From positions 89,216 to 153,215 of the forward strand of contig CANNFM010000015.1 of assembly GCA_947503835.1 (NCBI GenBank): a DNA stretch of 64,000 nt, written 5' to 3'. This DNA comes from an uncultured Aquimarina sp. GTDB lineage: Bacteria > Bacteroidota > Bacteroidia > Flavobacteriales > Flavobacteriaceae. Under the pieces are notes generated by a model. It did no database searches. It saw nothing but the letters and a program-made list of their open reading frames with translations, and was not told the origin of the DNA. Of this stretch, positions 25,134 to 32,800 are shown piece after piece. Every line of letters starts with the position of its first letter. Position 1 is the stretch's first letter. A program made the translations under genes and the position numbers.

Positions 25134-26297
25134 TTATGTGTTTGATTCTAGCAAAATACTAACTGCATTTCCGCCAAAACCGACAGCATTTATAATAATT
25201 CTATTCAATTTTTGAGGAATTGTCTTATACTCTACAAATGGAACGGGTATGAATTCCTGATGTTTTAACATTAAAATCGCTAGTTCGAGGCTCAAAATTC
25301 CACTGGCACCAAAGGTATGACCTATTTTCCATTTGTTTGTGGTCAAGGCAGGAATAGCGTTCCCAAAAACTGCTTTTATAGCATTGTATTCTGCCAAATC
25401 TCCTTTTACTGTTCCCGGAGCATGCATAACAACCGCATCTATTTCATCTATTGAAATTTCTCCTAATGCCATTTTCATAGACTTTTGAAAACAATCGGCA
25501 TCTGTAGATATCGATATATTATGTTTCAAAGGTTCTGTTGCATACCCAATCCCTTTTATTACAGCCAATGCATTTTCTTTATATCCTTTTTCTAAGCAGG
25601 CAATTGCTGCTCCTTCACCAAGAAACATAGAATTCCTATTTTTCTCCCAATTCATTGCCTGGCAAGGGTATTTTGATTCGCTATCTGAAGCATAAATCTT
25701 TAATGCTTTCATTTGCGCTATCGTAAATGGTGTTAATGGAGCTTCGCTTCCTCCTACCAAAAATTTATCTGCTAAACCTGATTGTAACCAGGCAAAGCCG
25801 TTTAGCACAGCATGCAATGCTGTTGAACAGGTAATAGAATGGCTAATTACAGGGCCATTAGTTTGCAGGTCATGAGCAATCCAGGAGGAAATGTTTCCTA
25901 GTGTAGTGGTGGGCGAACTTAGTGTTGAGGATTTACCATTTTCAAGAAACTCCTTATGGTATTTCTCAAAAAGCCCCGTTGCCCCTCGCGAAGAACCTAT
26001 ATTAATACCAAAATCACTGTCCTTATCCCACTCGGCACTTTTGACAACTTGCCTCGCTGCATAGATCCCAAAAAGAACTGAATCATCTAATGATTCAAAA
26101 TGATGGCTTTCTGCTCTTAATTTGGCAATTATCTGCGCTACCTTAGGGCTAAGTGTAGCTATCGGTGTTTGTTCTCCACCAAAATCCTTAAAAGAAATAC
26201 AATGAGTTTGATCTTTGTATTTTTTCCATATCTCTTCAGATGAAATCCCTAATGAGGAAATAGAAGAAATCCCAGTTATTGATATAGTTTGCTGCAA
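25134..26297 (-). CDS. Beta-ketoacyl synthase in the biotin gene block
   Basis: A 387-residue thiolase-fold condensing enzyme of the FabB/FabF class. The catalytic triad is Cys157 (SITCSTALHAVL), His292 (VVMHAPGTVKGD) and His327 (KIGHTFGASG), and GGSEAPLTPF is conserved. It is somewhat shorter than FabF and divergent, so it is probably not the housekeeping enzyme. Its position between bioB and bioA suggests a role in making the pimeloyl precursor, for which bioC and bioH are not seen here. This role is inference. A TACATTTG element 15 bases upstream suggests its own promoter. Confidence 0.88.
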   Translation of the reverse strand: MQQTISITGISSISSLGISSEEIWKKYKDQTHCISFKDFGGEQTPIATLSPKVAQIIAKLRAESHHFESLDDSVLFGIYAARQVVKSAEWDKDSDFGINIGSSRGATGLFEKYHKEFLENGKSSTLSSPTTTLGNISSWIAHDLQTNGPVISHSITCSTALHAVLNGFAWLQSGLADKFLVGGSEAPLTPFTIAQMKALKIYASDSESKYPCQAMNWEKNRNSMFLGEGAAIACLEKGYKENALAVIKGIGYATEPLKHNISISTDADCFQKSMKMALGEISIDEIDAVVMHAPGTVKGDLAEYNAIKAVFGNAIPALTTNKWKIGHTFGASGILSLELAILMLKHQEFIPVPFVEYKTIPQKLNRIIINAVGFGGNAVSILLESNT

Positions 26298-26431
26298 TTT
26301 TTAAGTTTTGGCAAATGTACTGGTTTGTTCAATATATTTTATGTTTTTTGCAATACTTTAAAAGTATACTCTTCGTAACAAAAAACAAATTTTGGCTACT
26401 TATGTGTAAAAAAACTATATTGTAACGAGTT

Positions 26432-26866
26432 ATGAATGATCACATACAGCACAGAAGTTGGTTTAGCCGAAATTGGGGTTGGGCAGTCCCTCTTGGAGGT
26501 TGCCTTACCATCATTGTTTTATTTTTTGTATTTCTCGGCTCGGTTATATTTGGAGTTAGTGAATTAATAACACAATCTGTTCCTCATCAGGATGCCCTTT
26601 TAAAGGTAAACGAAGATGAATATATAGTAGATATATTAGGAGAGCCTATAGAAACCAATGGTATTATGAATGGTAATCTGTCTTATAAAAACAATGTTGG
26701 TACCGCCGATATTTCTATCCCTATAAAAGGGCCAAATGGAGAAGCACAATTGTATGTGGTAGGAACCAAACAAAATGATCAATGGACCTATACAGAAATG
26801 TATGTTATAGTATCTGAAACCGACGAGCAGATTGATTTATTGGGATATGAACAGAAAGATCAATAA
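26432..26866 (+). CDS. Coa1/Tim21-like small membrane protein
   Basis: A 144-residue protein with one transmembrane helix (about 15-45, preceded by RNWGWAVPLGGC) and an external domain of about 90 residues (LGEPIETNGIMNG, TADISIPIKGPNGEAQLYVVGTK, WTYTEMYV). This is the pattern of the bacterial cytochrome c oxidase assembly factor 1 family. Its role in bacteria is uncertain. It is the only plus-strand gene within the biotin block, convergent with bioA, with stops one base apart. Confidence 0.78.
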   Translation: MNDHIQHRSWFSRNWGWAVPLGGCLTIIVLFFVFLGSVIFGVSELITQSVPHQDALLKVNEDEYIVDILGEPIETNGIMNGNLSYKNNVGTADISIPIKGPNGEAQLYVVGTKQNDQWTYTEMYVIVSETDEQIDLLGYEQKDQ

Positions 26867-26867
26867 C

Positions 26868-28133
26868 TTATAGTGCCTCTAATAAATCAACAATCACATC
26901 ATAAATAGTGTTCAATTGCTCTTCTGTAATTACATAAGGAGCTAAAATATAAATTGTGCTACCCAACGGTCTTAAAAAGACCCCGCTTTCTATAAAATGA
27001 TTAAAAATCTCATATCTTTTTTTACCATATCGATCCATTTCGATATTTAAATCTAAAGCATATATAATTCCTTTCTGCCGAGTGGTTTTTACCTTAGGAT
27101 GATCTTTAATTTTATCGTTAAATTGCTCATGCGATTTAATAATCCTCTGAATATTATTCTGGATTTCTTCAGAATGTAATAATTCTACCCCCGAAATGGC
27201 TACAGCACATGCAATTGGATTAGCAGAGTAGGTGTGTGCATGAAAAAAAGCTTTACCCACCGAATCATCTAAAAATGCATCATAAATCTCTTGTGTACAA
27301 CTAGTGACCGCCATGGGTACAAATCCTGCTGTAAGCGCCTTAGACATAGAAATAATATCCGGTTTCGTTTCTATATACTCAGATGCAAAGTTTTTTCCCG
27401 TTTTGCCAAAACCTGTCATCACCTCATCAGCAATTGTAATCACTTTGCTCTCTTTGCAAATATTCAGGATTTGATCCAGATGCTCTGCTTCAAACATATG
27501 CATAGCGTTTGCCCCTTGTACCAATGGTTCATAAATAAAAGCAGCTACTTGATTAGTATTAATAATATCTTGTAATTGCTTTAGAGTGCTATCCATGTTT
27601 TCCGAATTAGGAGTCGGAATTCGTTTTACATCAATAAAAAAATCTTCAAAAGGGCCATTATACACCGAAAGACCAGAGGCAGACATGGCACCAAATGTAT
27701 CGCCATGAAAACCATCCTCAAAAGCTATGATTGTATTTCTCTTCTCACCTTTATTAAAATGGTACTGCAATGCCATTTTGATTCCTACCTCATTTGCGGT
27801 AGATCCATTATCTGAAAAAAAAATTTTCTCCTGATTCCCCGGTAGGATTTTGATCAACTCTTCAGATAATTTTATAGCCGGTTCATGTGTAAATCCTGAA
27901 AACACAATTTGATCCAATTTTTGCATCTGCTCCTGAGCTTTCTGAAGAATATAATCATTGCAATGCCCATACATCGCAGTGTACCATGATGCAATACCAT
28001 CAATATATGTTGTGCCGTCTTCACCATATAAAAGAACTCCTTTTGCTTTAACAATAGGTAATGCCTCAGGATGAATTTTATGCTGCGTTAATGGATGCCA
28101 AAGGTGTTTTTTATCTCTTTCTTTTAAAGTCAT
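26868..28133 (-). CDS. bioA: Adenosylmethionine-8-amino-7-oxononanoate aminotransferase
   Basis: A class III PLP aminotransferase of 421 residues that makes 7,8-diaminopelargonate. The Schiff-base lysine is Lys265 (SMSKALTAG), and the cofactor aspartate is in IADEVMTGFGKTG. The BioA-specific N-terminus HLWHPLTQHK and GIASWYTAMYGH distinguish it from ornithine and GABA transaminases. It is followed by about 110 bases with a palindromic repeat upstream, then bioD, all on the same strand. Confidence 0.97.
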   Translation of the reverse strand: MTLKERDKKHLWHPLTQHKIHPEALPIVKAKGVLLYGEDGTTYIDGIASWYTAMYGHCNDYILQKAQEQMQKLDQIVFSGFTHEPAIKLSEELIKILPGNQEKIFFSDNGSTANEVGIKMALQYHFNKGEKRNTIIAFEDGFHGDTFGAMSASGLSVYNGPFEDFFIDVKRIPTPNSENMDSTLKQLQDIINTNQVAAFIYEPLVQGANAMHMFEAEHLDQILNICKESKVITIADEVMTGFGKTGKNFASEYIETKPDIISMSKALTAGFVPMAVTSCTQEIYDAFLDDSVGKAFFHAHTYSANPIACAVAISGVELLHSEEIQNNIQRIIKSHEQFNDKIKDHPKVKTTRQKGIIYALDLNIEMDRYGKKRYEIFNHFIESGVFLRPLGSTIYILAPYVITEEQLNTIYDVIVDLLEAL

Positions 28134-28202
28134 ATCGTATGTTATTTCCGCTAAAGCGGAAAAGATTTAATTTAACACTTACATACCCTGTGAATCCGAG
28201 CC

Positions 28203-28225
28203 TACATTTCGACAAGCTCAATGTA
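28203..28225. repeat. Dispersed palindromic repeat (TCGAC...GCTCA family), bioD-bioA spacer
   Basis: TACATT / AATGTA arms enclose TCGACAAGCTC. Related sequences occur inside bioF and near 46.45 kb. Confidence 0.65.
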
Positions 28226-28243
28226 CACCGCTGGTATCACAAA

Positions 28244-28861
28244 TTAAAGCGATTCTAACGTTTCCTTAAACAATTCTGCATACTCTTTAACTACCGTTGT
28301 ATCAAAATAAGGTTCGTTATTAATTCTGCCTATCACTTGAACTCCTGTCATTTTTTTGATAATATCTTCTGTAGTTTTGTGCTCTTCTCCATTAAAAATA
28401 ATAGCAGGATTGCATCCTTTATTTTTCAAAATCTCTAAGGTCATCAAAGTATGGTTAATACTTCCTAAATAATGTCTAGATACTACGATAACTTTGTATT
28501 CAGGTTTTATAATATCTATTATAGTTTCGGTATTGTTTAAAGGCACTAACAAGCCTCCTGCACCTTCAATTACTAAATTATTATCCGTTTCCGGAAGAAT
28601 AATTTTGTCGGTTTCAATAGTTATATTATCAATTTCTGCAGCGGCATGCGGACTCATTGGAGTATGTAATGCGTACTTGTTTTTATGGAAATGTGATTTT
28701 AGATTAGACACCATTTGCTTTACTTTATCGGTGTCTGAAAAGTCTAAATCTCCAGCTTGTATTGGTTTAAAATAATCTGCTTGCAGCGCTTCGACCACAA
28801 TTGCTGAAGCAATAGTTTTTCCAACATCGGTTCCTATTCCTGTAATGAATATTTTTTTCAT
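28244..28861 (-). CDS. bioD: Dethiobiotin synthetase
   Basis: A 205-residue P-loop ligase closing the ureido ring of dethiobiotin. The P-loop is GIGTDVGKTIAS near the start; the conserved YFKPIQAG and VIEGAGGLLVPLN segments bind the diaminopelargonate carbamate. It is slightly shorter than E. coli BioD but has all core motifs. It lies between bioF and bioA, with repeat-containing spacers on both sides, so operon continuity is likely but not certain. Confidence 0.96.
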   Translation of the reverse strand: MKKIFITGIGTDVGKTIASAIVVEALQADYFKPIQAGDLDFSDTDKVKQMVSNLKSHFHKNKYALHTPMSPHAAAEIDNITIETDKIILPETDNNLVIEGAGGLLVPLNNTETIIDIIKPEYKVIVVSRHYLGSINHTLMTLEILKNKGCNPAIIFNGEEHKTTEDIIKKMTGVQVIGRINNEPYFDTTVVKEYAELFKETLESL

Positions 28862-28864
28862 AAG

Positions 28865-28900
28865 CCCCTCACCCCAACCCTCTCCCCAAAGTGGAGAGGG
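28865..28900. repeat. Repeat of the CCCTCACCC...CTCTCC family
   Basis: CCCTCACCCCAACCCTCTCC followed by a CCTCTCC / GGAGAGG hairpin. Same family as the arms of the element at 60.87-61.03 kb. Confidence 0.7.
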
Positions 28901-28960
28901 AGCAATGGCGTGTTCTAATTTATTTAAAAAGTTAAAAAATTAATTATTCATACTTTAAAT

Positions 28961-28994
28961 CATTTCTCCTTTAGGGAGAAATAAGAATGAGGGA
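28961..28994. repeat. Repeat with ATTTCTCC/GGAGAAAT hairpin, after bioF
   Basis: An 8-bp perfect stem with a 5-base loop, flanked by AAGAATGAGGGA. The reverse complement matches the copy near 30.86-30.89 kb (TCCCTCATTC...TTTCTCCC...AGAAATGATT). Confidence 0.7.
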
Positions 28995-29012
28995 TACTGA
29001 AAAAATGTATAA

Positions 29013-30224
29013 TTATTTTTTTGAATCCTTCTTCTCTACTTTCACAAAGGTAGCCAACAACTCTAAAACTTCGTTAATTTCCTCTTTAGAATTAAAACTA
29101 TGCAGGCAAAAACGCAATCGTTCTTTACCTTGAGGTACGGTAGGTGATAAAATAGGTTTTACATCAAATCCCTTCTCTTTCATTTTAGCAGCTACACTTT
29201 TTACATTTGCATTACCCGAAATAATACAACAATGTATTGCAGAATTACTTTCAATAAATCTTGATTTTAAATTCGTAGTTTCTATTTTTTTATTGAAGAA
29301 CTGTATATTTTGATGCAATTTTTCGATTTCGACAGTACTTTGTAATTCTTGGTAAGCCGACTGAATTGTAGCCAATGAATGTGGTGGTAACCCGGTGGTA
29401 TAGATAAAACTCCTGGCAAAATTAATCAAAAAGCTTTTTAATTTTTCTGATCCCAAAATCACTGCTCCATGACATCCTAGTGCCTTACCAAAGGTATTGA
29501 TCCTGGCAAATACTTGATTTTCTAACCCCAATTCCTGAAGCAGGCCTACACCGCTCTCTCCAAAAATTCCGGTAGCATGTGCTTCGTCTACAATTAGATG
29601 ACAAGCATTGGATTTGCAAAAATCAACAAAACCTTTAAGGTCTGGCGAATCTCCATCCATAGAGAAAACTGATTCGGTTACAACATATAGTTCTTTGTTA
29701 TCGCTGTTTGCATTTCGACTACGTTCAATGTGCCAGCGAAGATTTTCTAAATCATTATGAGTGAATTTGTATGATTTGGCATTACTCATTTGGATTCCAT
29801 CCCGAATCGAGGCATGGATCAATTCATCATAAAAAATTAAATCCCCCCTTTGAGGAACCGAAGAAAAAAAACCAACATTAGCATCATATCCTGAATTAAA
29901 GATCAAAGCCTCATCAGTATCATGAAAATCAGTAAGTATTTTTTCGGTATTTGTATATAATTTATGATTGCCAGACAATAAACGAGAACCCGTTGCTCCG
30001 TTTTGATATCTATTCTTTTCAATTAATAATTGATGTGACCTATCGAAAATTGTCTTTGATAACGCAAAACCCAGGTAATCGTTAGATGAGAAATCAACCA
30101 GATTGTTTTGCTCAGAAAGTTTTCGCAAAGCATTACTTTCTTTGCGTTGATCTATTTTTTTTTGCAGTTTATTAGGAAATGTTTTCAATCCTTTAGCTTT
30201 ATTTATCTTTACAAATATAGACAA
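29013..30224 (-). CDS. bioF: 8-amino-7-oxononanoate synthase
   Basis: An alpha-oxoamine synthase of 403 residues condensing pimeloyl-thioester with alanine. PLP lysine is Lys247 (TFGKALGCHG), and the cofactor motifs are FSSNDYLGFA, GATGSRLLSGNH, VTESVFSMDGD and VDEAHATGIFG. Residues 163-175 (RWHIERSRNANSD), in a surface loop before VVTESVFSMDGD, are encoded by a dispersed palindromic repeat that keeps the frame. The extra 15 or so residues at the N-terminus may be non-native. It is divergent from a GNAT gene. Confidence 0.96.
   Translation of the reverse strand: MSIFVKINKAKGLKTFPNKLQKKIDQRKESNALRKLSEQNNLVDFSSNDYLGFALSKTIFDRSHQLLIEKNRYQNGATGSRLLSGNHKLYTNTEKILTDFHDTDEALIFNSGYDANVGFFSSVPQRGDLIFYDELIHASIRDGIQMSNAKSYKFTHNDLENLRWHIERSRNANSDNKELYVVTESVFSMDGDSPDLKGFVDFCKSNACHLIVDEAHATGIFGESGVGLLQELGLENQVFARINTFGKALGCHGAVILGSEKLKSFLINFARSFIYTTGLPPHSLATIQSAYQELQSTVEIEKLHQNIQFFNKKIETTNLKSRFIESNSAIHCCIISGNANVKSVAAKMKEKGFDVKPILSPTVPQGKERLRFCLHSFNSKEEINEVLELLATFVKVEKKDSKK
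29702..29738. repeat. Dispersed palindromic repeat inside bioF
   Basis: Outer arms CGCTG / CAGCG and inner CATT / AATG enclose TCGACTACGTTC, the same family as 28203-28225 and 46444-46477. It is translated as residues 163-175 of BioF. Confidence 0.65.
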
Positions 30225-30266
30225 TGCATTAACTTTATCGAGACATCCTAAAGTATACCTATCAGA

Positions 30267-30812
30267 ATGAAAAAGATTAACTATACCATTGTATCTACTA
30301 TAGAAGAATTACGACAAATTATTCAGCTTCAACGCACTAATTTACCTTCCTCAATCTCTATGACCGAAAAACAGAAAGAGGGTTTTGTAACTGTACAACA
30401 TGATCTGGATGTTTTAGAAAGAATGAATGATGTACAACCTCATATCATAGCAAAGGATGGTAATAACGTGGTCGGATATGCCCTATCTATGGTTAAAGAT
30501 TTTAAAGATGATATAGAGGTTTTAAAACCCATGTTTGACAAAATAGATACGCAAATAGATCATAAAGTATCCTATATTGTAATGGGGCAAATATGTATTG
30601 ATAAAGCTTATCGAAAACAAGGCATTTTTAGAGGATTATATTATAAAATGCGAGATGAATTGAAGTCGAAGTATGATCTACTTATTACCGAAGTCGCTGC
30701 AAACAATAACCGCTCATTACAGGCACATTATACCGTAGGATTTACAGATTTGCTTGTATATGATTCTGACGGTGTTACCACCTGGCACATCATGCAATGG
30801 GATTGGAAATAA
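30267..30812 (+). CDS. GNAT family N-acetyltransferase
   Basis: A 181-residue acetyl-CoA-dependent acetyltransferase. The acetyl-CoA binding motif is QICIDKAYRKQGIFRGLY (Q/R-x-x-G/A type), preceded by the beta4 strand YIVMG and followed by LITEVAANNNRSLQAHYTVGF. The substrate is not evident. It is divergent from bioF across 42 bases and has no downstream partner. Confidence 0.88.
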   Translation: MKKINYTIVSTIEELRQIIQLQRTNLPSSISMTEKQKEGFVTVQHDLDVLERMNDVQPHIIAKDGNNVVGYALSMVKDFKDDIEVLKPMFDKIDTQIDHKVSYIVMGQICIDKAYRKQGIFRGLYYKMRDELKSKYDLLITEVAANNNRSLQAHYTVGFTDLLVYDSDGVTTWHIMQWDWK

Positions 30813-30859
30813 TGTATCTATATTGAATCTAAAAGTTAATTCCACATTGTTTTTAGCCA

Positions 30860-30893
30860 TCCCTCATTCCTGTTTCTCCCATAGAGAGAAATG
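30860..30893. repeat. Repeat with TCCCTCATTC and hairpin, after the GNAT gene
   Basis: TCCCTCATTCCTGTTTCTCC then an imperfect TTTCTC / GAGAAA stem. It is an inverted copy of 28961-28994; the two flank bioF and the GNAT gene. Confidence 0.65.
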
Positions 30894-30932
30894 ATTAATG
30901 GTATGTGTAATTAATTTTAATATTTAAGATAA

Positions 30933-32024
30933 TCAAAATTCAGCAAAACGCTGATCATTAACAAAATCATCATCTGTTAGTGTTTTTAGAAATGCTATGA
31001 TTTGTTGCTTTTCTATATCTGTCATTGGTACCCCAACAATACTACCACTTTCATCCTTAAACATTGGATCTAAGGTTGCTGAATCTACCATACCATCACT
31101 GTAGTGATTTAAAACATCGTTTAATGTTGTAAATCTACCGTCATGCATATACGGAAACGTAAGTTCAATATTTCTTAGACTCGGTACCTTGAATTTTTGC
31201 ATATCTGCTTCAAGACCTGTTACTCGTTTTCTTCCGATATCATTGTACTCTGGATCAACGGCAAGACCATTATTACGATAAGATTGATCTGTAAAAAGTG
31301 TTCCTGAGTGACAAGAGGCGCATTTCGTATTAAAAAGATCAAAACCTGCTTTTTCGTCATCCGTAAAAACAGAACCTTCATTTCTTTCTATTTTATCATA
31401 TTTAGAATTAGCAGAAACCATCATGATCATAAATTGAGAAAGGGCTTTGAGCATATTCTCAGAATTGATTTTTTGATCTTCGAATGCTTCGGCAAATAGT
31501 TTTACGTATTCTGGTTCATCTTCTAATTTTTTAAGAATACTGTTAAAGGTTTCATTCATTTCTACCTCTGCAGTAATAGGTACAATAGGTTGTAAATCTA
31601 AATGCATTACAGCACCGTCCCATGTAAATTCTTTCATAAATGCCATATTATGCAAGGGTTGTGCATTACGCGTACCTAAAGCACCATCTACACCATGACT
31701 AACAATATGAGTATGATGGGTAAATGCAAAATCTTGTATATGACAAAACCCACAAGAAATTACTCCATCTGATGCTAATTTCCCCTCATAAAAGAGTTTT
31801 TTGCCTAATTCGAACCCTTTTTCGGTAGGAGGGTTAAGTGAAACGTTATAGCTAGGCTCAGGAAAATTTGCTGGAACTGTAAATTCTAATTTAGCATTTT
31901 CAATCTCTTCTTCTGGTGGTGTAATAGAGACATAATCATCCTTTTCGGAGCTACATGAAGCTCCGAAAAGAATAACTATTATATAATATGAAAGTAGTTT
32001 CAACTTTATTTTAATTAGTAACAC
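30933..32024 (-). CDS. MbnH-like di-heme cytochrome c peroxidase family lipoprotein
   Basis: A 363-residue lipoprotein (Cys24 in FGASC) with two c-type heme sites: CGFCH at 91-95 and CASCH at 235-239. The fold is that of the MauG/bacterial cytochrome c peroxidase family (FDLFNTKCASCHSG, FKVPSLRNIELTFPYMHDGRFTTL). The gene overlaps the MbnP-like gene upstream by 14 bases. MbnH, its relative in methanotrophs, oxidises a tryptophan of MbnP to kynurenine, so a matched enzyme-substrate pair is likely here. Simple peroxide detoxification is the alternative. It is the last gene of the operon. Confidence 0.9.
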   Translation of the reverse strand: MLLIKIKLKLLSYYIIVILFGASCSSEKDDYVSITPPEEEIENAKLEFTVPANFPEPSYNVSLNPPTEKGFELGKKLFYEGKLASDGVISCGFCHIQDFAFTHHTHIVSHGVDGALGTRNAQPLHNMAFMKEFTWDGAVMHLDLQPIVPITAEVEMNETFNSILKKLEDEPEYVKLFAEAFEDQKINSENMLKALSQFMIMMVSANSKYDKIERNEGSVFTDDEKAGFDLFNTKCASCHSGTLFTDQSYRNNGLAVDPEYNDIGRKRVTGLEADMQKFKVPSLRNIELTFPYMHDGRFTTLNDVLNHYSDGMVDSATLDPMFKDESGSIVGVPMTDIEKQQIIAFLKTLTDDDFVNDQRFAEF

Positions 32025-32790
32025 CAGTCACGCTAAACATGGTGCTTATGTTTTTAGCAATTATTGGAGCATTAACCGGATCCACCTGCACATTACTTGC
32101 TTTATCTAAAGAATGTGTGTTTGTACTATCAAAAACCTTGGCTACATCAACATTTATTGCAACTTCTGGTGATGATGATTCTGCTATCGTTAATGCTTCA
32201 GGTAAGTCTACTGTTATTTCTTGATAATTATCCAACGTAGCTCCATGACTACCTACATGAATTATAAAAGGTTCGTCGACTTTAGCACCAAATGTAAATG
32301 TTCCTTCAAATTTAAGGAATTTATATCCAGCAGACCAAGACCATAACATTCCGTTTTCTTCTGCAGTAGGAATAAAATCAGCCATACCCGACTCAAATGG
32401 GTATTTAGACGCCTCTACTCCAAAACCAAATCTAATTTTAGTATATTCTCCAGTATTGATGTCTGCAAGGCTTATTTTTTTACTTGCCACCACTTCTTCA
32501 TTAATTACAAAGTAGCTTCGTTCTACAGGGTACTTAAATTCTTCACCATTTTCTTTAATTAAAACAATATTGCTTATGATGTATTTTAATTCAGAAATGG
32601 TATACTCTTCATTGCTTGCATTAGTATATGAATCTGTACCTAATTCTATACCGGTATTATTGATTGTGTTTTTAAAATCAAGTGCAACCGTACCAAATGT
32701 TTCTGGTGGTGTAATAGCATTATCGTCATCATCTTTACATGACACTACACTTATTACGATTGCTAAAAAGATATATATTATTTTTTTCAT
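32011..32790 (-). CDS. MbnP-like copper-associated lipoprotein
   Basis: A 259-residue lipoprotein (Cys18 in VVSC). The MbnP domain runs from about 34 to 240: VALDFKNTINNTGIELGT, YTISELKYIISNIVLI, IRFGFGVEA and the aromatic segment NGMLWSWSAGYKFLKFEG with Trp150 and Trp152. In characterised MbnP, copper binding depends on a kynurenine made by its partner MbnH, which here is the next gene. I cannot tell from sequence which tryptophan would be modified. It follows the propeller lipoprotein gene after ten bases. Confidence 0.88.
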   Translation of the reverse strand: MKKIIYIFLAIVISVVSCKDDDDNAITPPETFGTVALDFKNTINNTGIELGTDSYTNASNEEYTISELKYIISNIVLIKENGEEFKYPVERSYFVINEEVVASKKISLADINTGEYTKIRFGFGVEASKYPFESGMADFIPTAEENGMLWSWSAGYKFLKFEGTFTFGAKVDEPFIIHVGSHGATLDNYQEITVDLPEALTIAESSSPEVAINVDVAKVFDSTNTHSLDKASNVQVDPVNAPIIAKNISTMFSVTGVTN

Positions 32791-32800
32791 TGTGTGTTTA

